From: Petropleomorpha daqingensis
GTDB lineage: Bacteria > Actinomycetota > Actinomycetes > Mycobacteriales > Geodermatophilaceae
Direction: 5' to 3'
Assembly (NCBI RefSeq): GCF_013408985.1
Contig: NZ_JACBZT010000001.1
Span: 5,163,197-5,227,196 of the forward strand
Length of the DNA stretch: 64,000 nt
Positions 17,113 through 25,564 of this stretch are shown here, piece after piece; position 1 is the first letter of the stretch, and every line of letters begins with the position of its first letter. The position numbers were made by a program, and so were the translations under genes. Below the pieces are notes generated by a model that did no database searches, was not told where the DNA came from, and saw only the letters and a list, made by a program, of their open reading frames with translations.

Positions 17113-17147
17113 GGGGGCCTGGACGACGTCGCGTCGTCCGGGCCCCC
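17113..17147 (-). terminator. Strong hairpin after the FabG-like gene
   Basis: Two 16-base arms (GGGGGCC-x-GGACGACG and its complement, 15 of 16 paired plus one T-G) enclose a 3-base loop, starting 8 bases after the stop of the minus-strand FabG-like gene. There is no long U tract, as is usual in actinomycetes. Confidence 0.75.
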
Positions 17148-17155
17148 TCAGCGGT

Positions 17156-17920
17156 TCAGGCGCGCGGGCCGCCGGCCGCGTAGATCACCTGGCCGGACAC
17201 GAAGCCCGCGCCCTCGCTCACCAGGAACGAGACCAGGTGCGCGATGTCCTCGGGCTGGCCGACGCGCTGCACCGGGATCTGCGAGGCAGCGCCCTTGATG
17301 AAGTCGTCGAACGGGATGCCCATGCGCTCGGCGGTCGCCTTGGTCATCTCGGTCTGGATGAAGCCCGGAGCGATCGCGTTGGCGGTGACGCCGAACTTGC
17401 CCAGCTCGATCGCGACGGTCTTGGTGAAGCCCTGCAGACCGGCCTTGGCGGTGGAGTAGTTGGCCTGGCCGCGGTTGCCCAGCGCCGAGACGCTGGACAG
17501 GCTCACGATCCGGCCGAACTTCGCCTCGGTCATGTACTTCTGCACCGCGCGGGTCATCAGGAAGGCGCCGCGCAGGTGGACGTTCATGACCGTGTCCCAG
17601 TCGGACTCGGTCATCTTGAACAGCATGTTGTCGCGGGTGACGCCCGCGTTGTTGACCAGCACGGTCGGCCCGCCGAGCTCCTCGGCGATGCGCTCGACCG
17701 CGGCGGCGACCTGCTCGGGGTCGCTCACGTCGGCGCCCACGGCCAGGGCCTTGCCGCCTGCGGCCTCGATCGCCTCGACCGTGCCCTTGGCCTGGGCCTC
17801 GTCGAGGTCCAGGACGGCGACGGCGAACCCGTCCTGGGCCAGCCGGATCGCCGTCGCGGCGCCGATGCCGCGCGCCGCCCCGGTCACGACGGCCACCCGG
17901 GCCGTACCTGCCTCGCTCAT
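17156..17920 (-). CDS. FabG-like 3-oxoacyl-ACP/CoA reductase (SDR)
   Basis: A 254-residue classical short-chain dehydrogenase. It has TGAARGIGAA (NAD(P)-binding glycine motif), NNAGVT, the catalytic Ser in SLSSVSALG and YSTAKAG giving Tyr-x3-Lys, with PGFIQTEMT after it. It most resembles beta-ketoacyl reductases such as FabG4/PhaB, which reduce 3-oxoacyl thioesters with NADPH. ATG at 17920 is preferred over the GTG 6 bases upstream because GAAGGGA is then correctly spaced. The gene stands alone and is not next to other fatty-acid genes, so it is more likely an auxiliary reductase than the essential one, which is at 43074-43778. Confidence 0.85.
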   Translation of the reverse strand: MSEAGTARVAVVTGAARGIGAATAIRLAQDGFAVAVLDLDEAQAKGTVEAIEAAGGKALAVGADVSDPEQVAAAVERIAEELGGPTVLVNNAGVTRDNMLFKMTESDWDTVMNVHLRGAFLMTRAVQKYMTEAKFGRIVSLSSVSALGNRGQANYSTAKAGLQGFTKTVAIELGKFGVTANAIAPGFIQTEMTKATAERMGIPFDDFIKGAASQIPVQRVGQPEDIAHLVSFLVSEGAGFVSGQVIYAAGGPRA

Positions 17921-18021
17921 CAACACGATCCCTTCACGCAGATAGGCGGCCGCCGGCGGCTCGATCGCCCCGCGTGGCCGCGCCCTTCCCCCGACACGGT
18001 ACGGGCGCGGCGCACCGAACC

Positions 18022-18285
18022 TCAGGCGGGCTGGCGCAGCTGGGTCACCGCGGCGTCGTCCGGCAACGGCTCCTGCGACGCCGGGTGCTCGACCAGGGCC
18101 AGCACCCGGTTGGCCATGAACCGCGCGGTGCGGACCTTGGTGCCGCCGCGGGTGGTCTCGGTGACCTCGACCAGCCCTCGGCCGTGGGTGATCTCCACCC
18201 GGCGGCCCGCTCGGGTGGCCTCGATCTCGTAGGTACGGGTGTCGTCACCGGCGTCGATGACGACCTCCACTCGGTCGCCTCGCAT
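18022..18285 (-). CDS. Small hypothetical protein
   Basis: An 87-residue soluble protein of unknown function. It starts MRGDRVEVVIDAGDDTRTYEIEATRAGRRVEITH and is mainly beta in appearance, with charged strands (GLVEVTETTRGGTKVRTARFMANRVLALVEH). A strong AGGAGGAGAG ribosome site lies just upstream of the ATG at 18285, supporting it as a real, well-translated gene. It lies downstream of the frameshifted AI-2E gene on the same strand with about 100 bases between. Confidence 0.7.
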   Translation of the reverse strand: MRGDRVEVVIDAGDDTRTYEIEATRAGRRVEITHGRGLVEVTETTRGGTKVRTARFMANRVLALVEHPASQEPLPDDAAVTQLRQPA

Positions 18286-18388
18286 GGCTCTCTCCTCCTC
18301 GGCTGCCGGGCGGTTCACCCGACCTACCGACAACGTACGGAGGGGGTACGACATTCCGTTTCCGCAGCTCGCGCCGCGTGTCGAGGGG

Positions 18389-19727
18389 TCAGTCGGAGTG
18401 CGGACGGCGGTGCGGGTGGGGCAGCGAGCGCACCGACGCCAGCGCGGCCCGCCGGGCGTGCGCCCGCTTGCGCGCGCGGGAGGTCCGGGGCGCCCGTGGC
18501 TCCTCGCGCAGCAGGACGTCCAGCCAGTGCCCGCGCGGGTCGACGTCCACCAGCAGGGCCTTGACCAGGAGCGTCAGCGGGATGGCGAGCAGCGCGCCGA
18601 GCGCCCCCATGACCCAGCCCCAGAACAGCAGCGCGACGAACGTGACCGTCATCGACAGCCCGACCGAGTCCCCCGACGAACCGCGGCTGGATCAGCGTCT
18701 GGACCACGAAGTTGAGCACGCTGTACAGGACGACGATCGCGATCAGCTCGCCCCAGCCGCCGGCGAGCAGGCCGAGCAGCGCGGGCGGGATGAGCCCGAG
18801 GACGAAGCCGATGTTGGGCACGTAGTTGGTGATGAACGACAGCACGCCCCACAGGACGGCGGCCGGCACACCGAGCAGCGCCAGCCCGATCGCGTCGCCG
18901 ATGGCGACGATCGCGCCGAAGACCGTGCTCACCAGCAGGTAGCTGCGGGTGCCCCGGGCGAACAGCCCGAGCGCGATCGGCAGGTGCGGCCGCTCCGCGG
19001 CGACGAGGGCCAGCCGCCGGCCGAACCCGCCGGACTCGATCGCGAGGAACACCAGCGCCGAGAGCAGGAGCAGCAGCGTCGTGGCGGCGTCGGTGAGCCG
19101 GCTCAGCAGCCCGGTGGCCACGCCGACCAGCTGGCTGTAGTCGATGTTGTTCACCAGGTCGGAGAGCTGCCCGCTGACCACGCCGGCGTTGTTCAGGTCC
19201 CGCACGACACCGTTGATCAGCACTTCGGCACGATCGGCGTAGTCGGGCAGCAGCGCGGCCAGCTGGGCGACGGAGAGCACGAGCAGCCCGACGAAGCCGA
19301 GCAGCACCGTCCAGACCAGCACCAGCAGCACGGTGGCGCTCGCCCACCGCGGCCAGCCGGCCCGCATCAGCCACGTCTGCACCGGGGCCAGGGCGATGAC
19401 CACCACCAGCGCGAGCAGGACGGGCGCGACCAGCCAGGAGATCTCGCGGAGCCCGGCGACGGCGACCGTCGCGGAGGCCCCGCCCAGCAGGAGCAGCAGC
19501 CAGCGGGGCAGCCCGCCGGACGACGACGGCGCGAGGGGGGCGTCCGGCACCGGCGTGCCCTCGGCCTGCGCGGTCTCCTCGGCGGCGTCGGCGACGTCGG
19601 CGACGCTCGCCGGCTCTTCCTCCGGCTCGACCGACGGCTCGGCGCTCGGGACCGGCCGGGACGACGCCGCGGACGCCTCGTGCCCCGGCGTCAGCCGGCG
19701 GCCGGGCAGGTTCGGCTGCGCGACCAT
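18389..19727 (-). pseudogene. AI-2E family transporter, frameshifted (second of three)
   Basis: An AI-2E-type permease with an acidic 75-residue N-terminal extension. It keeps family features through the first part (LSFITNYVPNIGFVLGLIPPALLGLLAGG, then NFVVQTLIQPRFVG). At the run of five Cs at 18670-18674 (five Gs in the coding strand) the frame breaks. One G fewer would give RFVGDSVGLSMTVTFVALLFW, the expected last conserved segment, and run on to a stop at 18389. As written, the first frame instead reads into arginine/alanine-rich nonsense until 18324. This is either a sequencing error in the homopolymer, a phase-variable or decaying gene, or a recent loss. Without the frameshift the protein would be about 445 residues. 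Confidence 0.82.
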
Positions 19728-19748
19728 GCTCCCCCCTCGTACCTGCCG

Positions 19749-20147
19749 TCAGCGACGAGCGGCGTCCAACAGCTCGGTCATGGCCGGCAGGTCGAAGAAC
19801 TGCGCGGTCAGCCGAGCGCTCTGCCCACCGGCGTCCGGGTCGGCACCGGCGTCGAGCAACCGCCGCACCGCCTCGGACGACTGCCGGAAGACGGCCGCGG
19901 CCAGCGCCGTCTGCCCCCGGTCGTTGACCCGCCCGTGGTCGGCCCTCCGCTCGAGCAGCGCCGCCACCGTGTCCGCGTGGGCGTGGTAGGCGGCCAGGAT
20001 CAGCAGGGTGTCGCCCTTGTCGTTGGTCAGGTTCGCCGGCACGCCGGCATCGACGTAGCCGACCAGCTCCTCGGTGGCGCCCGCGCGCGCCAGGTCGAAG
20101 ACGCGACCGGCCAGCTCGATCACACCCGGGTCGATGGGCTCGTTCAC
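19749..20147 (-). CDS. Ankyrin-repeat protein
   Basis: A 132-residue protein built of about three ankyrin repeats after a short N-terminal helix: NDKGDTLLILAAYHAHADTVAALLERRAD, then NDRGQTALAAAVFRQSSEAVRRLLDAGADP, then a degenerate last unit ending LDAARR. Ankyrin repeats mediate protein-protein contact; small bacterial ankyrin proteins of this kind often accompany catalase or stress enzymes, but none is adjacent here. GTG at 20147 is the start chosen (VNEPIDPG as first residues). It lies 47 bases downstream of the dienelactone-hydrolase gene on the same strand, so co-transcription is likely. Confidence 0.82.
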   Translation of the reverse strand: MNEPIDPGVIELAGRVFDLARAGATEELVGYVDAGVPANLTNDKGDTLLILAAYHAHADTVAALLERRADHGRVNDRGQTALAAAVFRQSSEAVRRLLDAGADPDAGGQSARLTAQFFDLPAMTELLDAARR

Positions 20148-20194
20148 CCTTGGCAGCCTAGGAGCAACGCCTCTCGCGGGCAGCTCACCCGGTC

Positions 20195-20956
20195 TCAGCG
20201 GCCGACGCGGTCGGCCAGCGCGAGCATCCGCCGCCACGCGTCGGCGCAGGCCTCCTCCCACTCGCCGAAGGACCGGTCGAAGAAGGAGTGCGGGGCGCCG
20301 TCGTAGACCGCGGTCTCGACCTCGGCGCCGCCCGACCGCATCGTCTCGGCCAGCGCGAGCTGGTCCTCGACCGGGGTGGCCTGGTCGGCGCCGGCGATGA
20401 GCATGAGCGTCGGCTTGCGGGCGTGCTGGGCCGCGTCCCCGACCATGGCCGGGCGGCCGTAGAAGCCCGCGCACGCGGCCAGGTCGAGGTCGCCGCCGGA
20501 CTGCCGCCACGAGTGGCTGCCGCCGAAGCAGAACCCGACCGTGAGCACCGGGAGATCGGGCCCCGTCCGCCCGCGCAGATAGGTGATGGCCGCGGCGATG
20601 TCGGCGTCGATCGACTCCGGCCTGGTCTGCGGGATGTGGCTCTGCCAGTCGAAGTCGGCCTCGCGGACGCCCGAGCCGGTCTCGCCGCCGGCCAGCCCCG
20701 CCGTCCGCCCGAAGTAGTCGATCGCCACCGCGGCCAGCCCGGCCTCGGCGAACCGCTCGGCGAGCGCCACGTAGTACGGGTGCAGCCCGCGGATGTCGGG
20801 CAGCACCACGACCCCCACCCTCGCCTCCCCCGCCGGCGCGGCGTACGCGGCGGAGAACGGGGTGCCGTCGGCGGAGGTCAGCGTCAGCGTGCCTCGTTCG
20901 GCGACGTCTCCGGACCGGGGCGGGGCGGGCGGGCGGCTGTCGTGGTCGTGGCACAT
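20195..20956 (-). CDS. Dienelactone hydrolase family protein
   Basis: A 253-residue alpha/beta hydrolase. The nucleophile elbow is GFCFGG (Cys at about residue 144), the DLH-type Cys nucleophile in place of Ser. The acid is probably the Asp in IAGADQATP, and the His is in APHSFFD. The N-terminal strand region is VGVVVLPDIRGLHPYYV, also typical of DLH. The family hydrolyses dienelactones in chlorocatechol degradation, but many members are general esterases; no catabolic genes are nearby, so the role is open. A His-rich start (MCHDHD) is noted. Confidence 0.85.
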   Translation of the reverse strand: MCHDHDSRPPAPPRSGDVAERGTLTLTSADGTPFSAAYAAPAGEARVGVVVLPDIRGLHPYYVALAERFAEAGLAAVAIDYFGRTAGLAGGETGSGVREADFDWQSHIPQTRPESIDADIAAAITYLRGRTGPDLPVLTVGFCFGGSHSWRQSGGDLDLAACAGFYGRPAMVGDAAQHARKPTLMLIAGADQATPVEDQLALAETMRSGGAEVETAVYDGAPHSFFDRSFGEWEEACADAWRRMLALADRVGR

Positions 20957-20998
20957 GCCGACGTTCTACCGCCGGTCGCGCCGGTCCGCGCCCCCGGG

Positions 20999-21544
20999 TC
21001 AGCCGCCGGCGACCTCGCTGGCCGGCTCGGACCGGCCGCCGAACACCCGCGCGGCCACCTGCCGGCGCGCCTCGGAGAGCCACTCGTGCTGCTGGTCGGC
21101 CTGCCGGATGAGCCGCTCGAGCAGCTCCTTGTCGATCCGGTCGTCGACCTCGGCGACCTCGCGCAGCGTCTCGAACCCGGCCCGCTTGCCGAGCACGGCG
21201 GTCGAGATGAACTCGAACTCGATGAGGTCCGACAGCGGCGAGCGGGACAGCAGCCGGCCGTTGAGCTTCAGCCGGGAGATCTTCTCCCCCAGCCAGGTTG
21301 CCACCTGCTTGTACTGGCGCACCGGGATGCCGAGCGCCTTCATCGTCGACAGCAGCGCCCCCTTCTCCTCGCGCAGCTCGCCGAGCAGCCGCTCCAGGTG
21401 CGGCTCGAAGGGCTTGCCGCGGTGCGTCTGGAGCATGCGGCCGACCAGCTCGACCCCGCCGGTCGCGGCCATCAGGTGGTCGTTGACGTAGATGCCCAGG
21501 AGGTCGGGATTGCGGATGCCGCCGGCGGCGGGCGACTCGGACAC
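20999..21544 (-). CDS. Conserved helical hypothetical protein (ferritin-like appearance)
   Basis: A 181-residue all-helical protein. The conserved-looking core is LLGIYVNDHLMAATGGVELVGRML, then LLGELREEKGALLSTMKALGI, then the charged central stretch KISRLKLNGRLLSRSPLSDLIEFE and LLERLIRQADQQHEWLSEARR. The four-helix arrangement with spaced Glu/His residues suggests a ferritin-like bundle, but the EXXH metal pairs are not convincingly present. GTG at 21544 is selected because GGAGG is 5-6 bases upstream. I recognise the pattern as recurrent in actinomycetes but know no function. Confidence 0.6.
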   Translation of the reverse strand: MSESPAAGGIRNPDLLGIYVNDHLMAATGGVELVGRMLQTHRGKPFEPHLERLLGELREEKGALLSTMKALGIPVRQYKQVATWLGEKISRLKLNGRLLSRSPLSDLIEFEFISTAVLGKRAGFETLREVAEVDDRIDKELLERLIRQADQQHEWLSEARRQVAARVFGGRSEPASEVAGG

Positions 21545-21614
21545 AGGGCCTCCAGGTGAGGTCGACGGACGTCGAGCCCTGTCCTCCTTCCCGCCGTCCC
21601 GGGAGCCCAACCGC

Positions 21615-22136
21615 TCAGCGGCGCAGCAGCACGACGACGCCGACGCAGCCCACCGCCCACAGCGCGCTGGCCAGCGTGCCGAGGATGAAGCGCTCCGCGG
21701 CCGCCGGGGCCCGAAGCTCCGCGAACCGGCCGAGGCCCTTCACCGCCAGGACGACGGCCAGCCCCTCCGGCCAGCCCGCGAGCAGGGTGCCGGCGATGGC
21801 GACCCGCTCGAGCACCCCGATCCAGGCCCCGCCGCGCAGCACCTCCGGATCGCTCGGACCGCCGGCGACCGACGCCGACGTCGGATCGGCCGAGCGCAGC
21901 ACCGCGGTCGCCACCGGGCCGCCGGCGCTCACCGCGGCGGCCACGGCCAGCAGCAGCACCGCCTGCAGCCACCCGCCGGAGACCGGGCCGGCCGCCCAGG
22001 CCAGGACGGCGGCGATGCCCAGCGGGACGACCAGCGTGAGCGCCGCCCAGGCCGGCCGCAGCCGCTCGTCGAGCACCATGAGCGCCAGCCCTCCGCCGGC
22101 GGTCAGCGCCAGCAGGACCAGGACGGCGACGGTCAC
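21615..22136 (-). CDS. Hypothetical membrane protein paired with SatD-like gene
   Basis: A 173-residue membrane protein with about five hydrophobic helices, beginning MTVAVLVLLALTAGGGLALMVLDERLRPAW and ending LASALWAVGCVGVVVLLRR. No family motif is recognised. The segment ERVAIAGTLLAGWPEGLAVVLAVKGLGRF is the most conserved-looking part and carries charged residues inside a membrane stretch. It starts with GTG 7 bases after the stop of the SatD-like gene, so it is the second gene of a two-gene operon, and the two products are likely to act together. Confidence 0.65.
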   Translation of the reverse strand: MTVAVLVLLALTAGGGLALMVLDERLRPAWAALTLVVPLGIAAVLAWAAGPVSGGWLQAVLLLAVAAAVSAGGPVATAVLRSADPTSASVAGGPSDPEVLRGGAWIGVLERVAIAGTLLAGWPEGLAVVLAVKGLGRFAELRAPAAAERFILGTLASALWAVGCVGVVVLLRR

Positions 22137-22143
22137 GGCACGC

Positions 22144-22731
22144 TCATCCGGCCGCCCGCGCGAGCAGCCGCGCCGCCGTCGGGCGCAGCTCCTTCTCCAG
22201 CTCCCACATGCCGGCGGCCAGCCGCTGGCCCACCGCCTGACGCGAGATGCCGAGAGCGGTGGCCGCGTCGGACTGCGTCCGCCCCTGGTCGACCAGCTCG
22301 ATCGCCTCCCACGCCTGCTCGCTGCGCCGGTCCACCAGCCCGGCGAGCGCGCTCAGCACCGCCTGCGCGTCGGCCGCCTCCAGGAGGACAGCCCCGCGCA
22401 CGGCCAGCCGGAAGGGGCGCTGCTTGGCCGCGTCGACCGCCCGCCGCGCGGCGAGGAAGGCCGGACCGGCACCGGCCCGCGTGCTCTCCGGCAGCGGCGT
22501 CTGCACCGGGCCCGCGCCCACGCCGATGCTCCAGCCACCCATCCGGACCAGCCGCAGAGCCACGTCCACGACGTCGGCAGGGTCGCCCAGGACGCCCTGG
22601 AACTCGTCGCCCGCGGTGCGTTCGAAGCCGAGCAGCACCGGCACGCTGCCCTCGAGCAGGCGCAGCGCGTCGGCGACCCGGTCCGGGCTCCGGCGGCTGG
22701 CCCGCTGGTCGACGGTCAGCACGTACGGCAC
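22144..22731 (-). CDS. SatD-like regulatory protein with C-terminal HTH
   Basis: A 195-residue protein. The N-terminal domain reads VPYVLTVDQRASRRSPDRVADALRLL, then FERTAGDEFQGVL and a WSIGVGAGPVQTPLPEST segment, a pattern I associate with SatD-like (PF16264-type) proteins whose function is unknown but which resemble nucleotide-binding folds. The C-terminal part (about residues 145-185) is a helix-turn-helix: RTQSDAATALGISRQAVGQRLAAGMWE. The start is GTG at 22731 with a GAAAGG-type site upstream. It is coupled to the membrane gene downstream. Together they look like a cytosolic sensor/regulator and its membrane partner; this reading is inference. Confidence 0.6.
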   Translation of the reverse strand: MPYVLTVDQRASRRSPDRVADALRLLEGSVPVLLGFERTAGDEFQGVLGDPADVVDVALRLVRMGGWSIGVGAGPVQTPLPESTRAGAGPAFLAARRAVDAAKQRPFRLAVRGAVLLEAADAQAVLSALAGLVDRRSEQAWEAIELVDQGRTQSDAATALGISRQAVGQRLAAGMWELEKELRPTAARLLARAAG

Positions 22732-22769
22732 CGCGCAAGCCTGGCACCTTTCTCTGCTCGAAGCAAGGC

Positions 22770-23237
22770 TCAGAGCTTGTCGATCACCTCGGGCGGGAAG
22801 CCGCCGGTCGCGATCGGCCCCCAGCCCGTGATCGTGATCCGCAGCAGCGACTTGCCCTGCGGGACCATGGCCGCCCGGTACTCGTCCCAGTCGGGGTGCT
22901 CGCCGCTGATGCCGCGGAAGTACTCGACCAGCGGCTCGAGCGCCTCGGGCAGGTCGAGCACCTCCGCCTCCCCGTCGAGCTGCACCCACGGGTCGTCCCA
23001 CCCGTCGGAGAGCACGCACAGCGACACGGCGGGGTCACGCCGGGCGTTGGCCACCTTCGCGCGCTGCGGGTAGGTCGACACGACGACCCGCCCCTCGCCG
23101 TCCAGGCCGAACGTCACCGGCGAGAGCTGCGGGCCGCCGCTCGCCCGCCGGGTCACCAGCACCGCCCGGTGCCGCGGTCGGAGGAAATCGAGCAGGGCAT
23201 CGCGGTCGACCCGGTCGGCGGTGGCGGCTCTCGGCAT
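22770..23237 (-). CDS. PPOX-class (F420/FMN) pyridoxamine-oxidase-fold protein
   Basis: A 155-residue split-barrel protein with LLDFLRPRHRAVLVTRRASGGPQLSPVTFGLD, then VVVSTYPQRAKVANARRDPAVSLCVLSDG and a WVQLDGEAEV strand. This is the PNPOx-like fold; the TYPQRAKVANARRDP segment is typical of the actinobacterial PPOX-class F420-dependent reductases (Rv1155-like), which use F420 or FMN to reduce small quinones, biliverdin or similar. Cofactor choice cannot be decided from sequence. It is divergent from the third AI-2E transporter. Confidence 0.8.
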   Translation of the reverse strand: MPRAATADRVDRDALLDFLRPRHRAVLVTRRASGGPQLSPVTFGLDGEGRVVVSTYPQRAKVANARRDPAVSLCVLSDGWDDPWVQLDGEAEVLDLPEALEPLVEYFRGISGEHPDWDEYRAAMVPQGKSLLRITITGWGPIATGGFPPEVIDKL

Positions 23238-23279
23238 GCCTCGACGCTACGGTGCGCCACCGACAGGTGTGTTGTGATC

Positions 23280-24515
23280 ATGCGCATGAGGCTGCCCCGT
23301 TCCGATCGCGGGACCGCGGAGGAGACGACGACCCAGGAGCCCACGGAGGCACCGGCCCCGTCGCCCGACCGCGGCCGGCGGGTCCGCGCGGCGACCCGCA
23401 CGCTGGCGATCGCCTCCGGCGAGCTGGTGCTCATCGCCCTCGCCGTCTACGTGATCGGGTACGTGCTCGGCACGTTCTGGGTGGTCCTGCTGCCCGTCGT
23501 CCTGGGGCTGCTCATCTCGACGGTGCTGTGGCCGCCGACCCGGTTCCTGCGCCGCCACGGCTGGCCGCCGGCGCTCGCGGCCGGGGTGGTGCTGGTCGGC
23601 GCGCTCGCCCTGTTCGGCGGGCTGATCGCGCTCATCGCCCCGCAGGTCGCCGACCAGGCCGGCCAGCTCGCCGACCAGACCGTGCAGGCGCTCGAGGACG
23701 TGCAGAAGTGGCTGCAGGGCCCGCCGTTCAACATCGGCGAGGACCAGATCGGCAACGCCGTCGACACGATCATCAACCGGCTCCAGGAGAACGCGACCGA
23801 CATCGCCGGCTACGCGCTGACCACCGTCAGCTCGATCGGCAACGGGCTGATCAACCTCGTGCTGGCCCTGGTGCTCGCCTTCTTCTTCATCAAGGACGGC
23901 CCGAAGTGGACGCCGTGGCTGGCCGCGCAGACCGGCCCGCGGGCGGCGCCGCACGTGGTCGCGCTGTCGCAGAAGACCTGGTCGACGCTGTCGGAGTTCA
24001 TCCGCCAGCAGGCCTTCGTCGGGTTCATCGACGCGCTGTTCATCGGGCTCGGCCTGCTGATCCTCGGCGTCCCGCTGGTGATCCCGCTGGCCGTGATCAC
24101 CTTCCTCGGCGCGTTCATCCCGATCATCGGTGCGTTCGTCGCGGGCGCCTTCGCCGTCCTGATCGCCCTGGTCAGCAAGGGGTTCACCACGGCGCTGATC
24201 GTCCTGATCATCGTCCTGGTGGTGCAGCAGCTGGAGGGCAACGTGCTGCAGCCGATCATCCAGGGGCGCGGGTTCAACCTGCACGCGGGCGTGGTCATCC
24301 TGGCCGTGACCGCGGGCGGCAGCCTCGCCGGCATCACCGGCGCGTTCCTGTCGGTGCCCGTGGCGGCGCTGATCGCGGTGATCTACCGGTACGTCCGCGA
24401 CCAGCTGGACCACCGGGAGCCCGAGGTGGCCGACGACGGCACCCAGGCGCAGGTGGTCGGGGACGACGACGGCAGCCGCCTGGTGACCGAGCAGGACGAC
24501 ACTGCGCCGGCCTGA
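23280..24515 (+). CDS. AI-2E family transporter (third of three)
   Basis: A 411-residue permease, intact. It has a 35-residue charged cytoplasmic N terminus and then helices (GELVLIALAVYVIGYVLG; FWVVLLPVVLGLLIST). The family's conserved re-entrant region is present as LGAFIPIIGAFVAGAF, followed by VQQLEGNVLQPIIQG and a last helix pair (AGVVILAVTAGGSLAGI). The C terminus is acidic. ATG at 23280 is chosen; an in-frame ATG 6 bases later and a GTG 6 bases earlier are alternatives. The substrate is unknown. It stands upstream of the PAC2 gene with 95 bases between, so they may share a transcript. Confidence 0.87.
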   Translation: MRMRLPRSDRGTAEETTTQEPTEAPAPSPDRGRRVRAATRTLAIASGELVLIALAVYVIGYVLGTFWVVLLPVVLGLLISTVLWPPTRFLRRHGWPPALAAGVVLVGALALFGGLIALIAPQVADQAGQLADQTVQALEDVQKWLQGPPFNIGEDQIGNAVDTIINRLQENATDIAGYALTTVSSIGNGLINLVLALVLAFFFIKDGPKWTPWLAAQTGPRAAPHVVALSQKTWSTLSEFIRQQAFVGFIDALFIGLGLLILGVPLVIPLAVITFLGAFIPIIGAFVAGAFAVLIALVSKGFTTALIVLIIVLVVQQLEGNVLQPIIQGRGFNLHAGVVILAVTAGGSLAGITGAFLSVPVAALIAVIYRYVRDQLDHREPEVADDGTQAQVVGDDDGSRLVTEQDDTAPA

Positions 24516-24610
24516 CCCGGCCGGGGCACGATGGGAATGCCGGACCGCACCACGCGGCTGCACCAGCCGCCGGGGCTTCCCGGCGCCGACGAACGAAGGG
24601 GGTGCGAGGC

Positions 24611-25564
24611 GTGCCGCAACGACCGGAGGACCTCGTGGAGCTCCTCCCCGAAGCCGAGCCGTTCCTCGCCCGCGAGTCCGCGGTGTCCGAGGCCGGGCAG
24701 CGCCGGGGACTGGTGCTGCTCCACGACCTGGCCGGGGAGTTCGACGCGGCGTCCGCGGCGGCGCTCGCCGGCGCCCACCTGCTGGCCAGCCTGCCGCACC
24801 AGGTGATCGCGCGCTTCGACGTCGACAGCCTGGTCGACTACCGCGCCCACCGGCCGCGGATGACCTTCGAGGGTGACCGCTACACCGCCTTCACCCCGCC
24901 CGAGATCAACCTGTACGCGCTCGAGGACGACGCCGGCGAGCCGTTCCTGCTGCTGCACGGCAGCGAGCCCGACTACGCCTGGGGCCGCTTCGTCGACGCC
25001 GTCCTGGGGCTGGTCCAGCGGCTCGGCGTGACATCGGTGGTCGCGCTGCAGGCGATCCCGATGCCTGTGCCGCACACCCGCCCGGTGACCGTGACCGCGC
25101 ACGCCACGCGCCGCGCGCTGATCGAGTCCTATCCGGTGTACTGGGGCGAGATGCGCATCCCCGGCACCGTCTCGGCGCTGCTGGAGATGCGGCTCGGCGA
25201 GGCCGGTGTCGACGCCTCCGGCGTGGCCGCGCACGTGCCGCACTACCTCACCCAGGCGACCTTCCCGGCCGCGTCGGTCACCCTGCTCGAGCACGCGCAG
25301 CGGCTGACCGGCCTGCACCTGCCCGCCGAGTCGCTGCAGGAGGCCGCCGAGGCCAACCGCACCGACATCGACGAGCAGATCGCGCAGTCGCCGGAGAACA
25401 CCGCCGTCGTGGCCGCGCTGGAGCAGCAGTTCGACGCGTTCACCGCTGCCCGTGAGGAGAACGGCCTGCTCGGCGAGTCCGGCGAGCTGCCCAGCGGCGA
25501 CGACCTGGCCAGCGAGTTCGAGCGGTTCCTCGCCGACCAGGACCGCAAGCGCCCCCGGGATTAG
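24611..25564 (+). CDS. PAC2 family protein (proteasome-assembly-chaperone fold)
   Basis: A 317-residue protein. The N-terminal part has LVLLHDLAGEFDAASAAALAGAHLLASLPHQVIARFDVDSLVDYRAHRPRM, matching the PAC2 fold (PF09754), with FLLLHGSEPDYAWGRFVDAVL and SVVALQAIPMPVPHTRPVTVT following. In eukaryotes PAC2 helps build 20S proteasomes; in actinobacteria the family is widespread and present where proteasomes exist, but its role is not proven. The acidic C-terminal 60 residues are helical. GTG at 24611 is selected because AAGGGGG lies about 10 bases upstream; an earlier in-frame GTG is too close to that site. Confidence 0.8.
   Translation: MPQRPEDLVELLPEAEPFLARESAVSEAGQRRGLVLLHDLAGEFDAASAAALAGAHLLASLPHQVIARFDVDSLVDYRAHRPRMTFEGDRYTAFTPPEINLYALEDDAGEPFLLLHGSEPDYAWGRFVDAVLGLVQRLGVTSVVALQAIPMPVPHTRPVTVTAHATRRALIESYPVYWGEMRIPGTVSALLEMRLGEAGVDASGVAAHVPHYLTQATFPAASVTLLEHAQRLTGLHLPAESLQEAAEANRTDIDEQIAQSPENTAVVAALEQQFDAFTAAREENGLLGESGELPSGDDLASEFERFLADQDRKRPRD

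Noticed and set aside
19749-20147. Ankyrin protein as part of a catalase system
   Set aside because: No catalase gene is near; the neighbouring gene is a dienelactone hydrolase.
21492-24515. A long plus-strand frame starting well before the third AI-2E gene
   Set aside because: The part before 23280 is antisense to the SatD-like, membrane and PPOX genes and is proline/arginine-rich; only the AI-2E part is coding.
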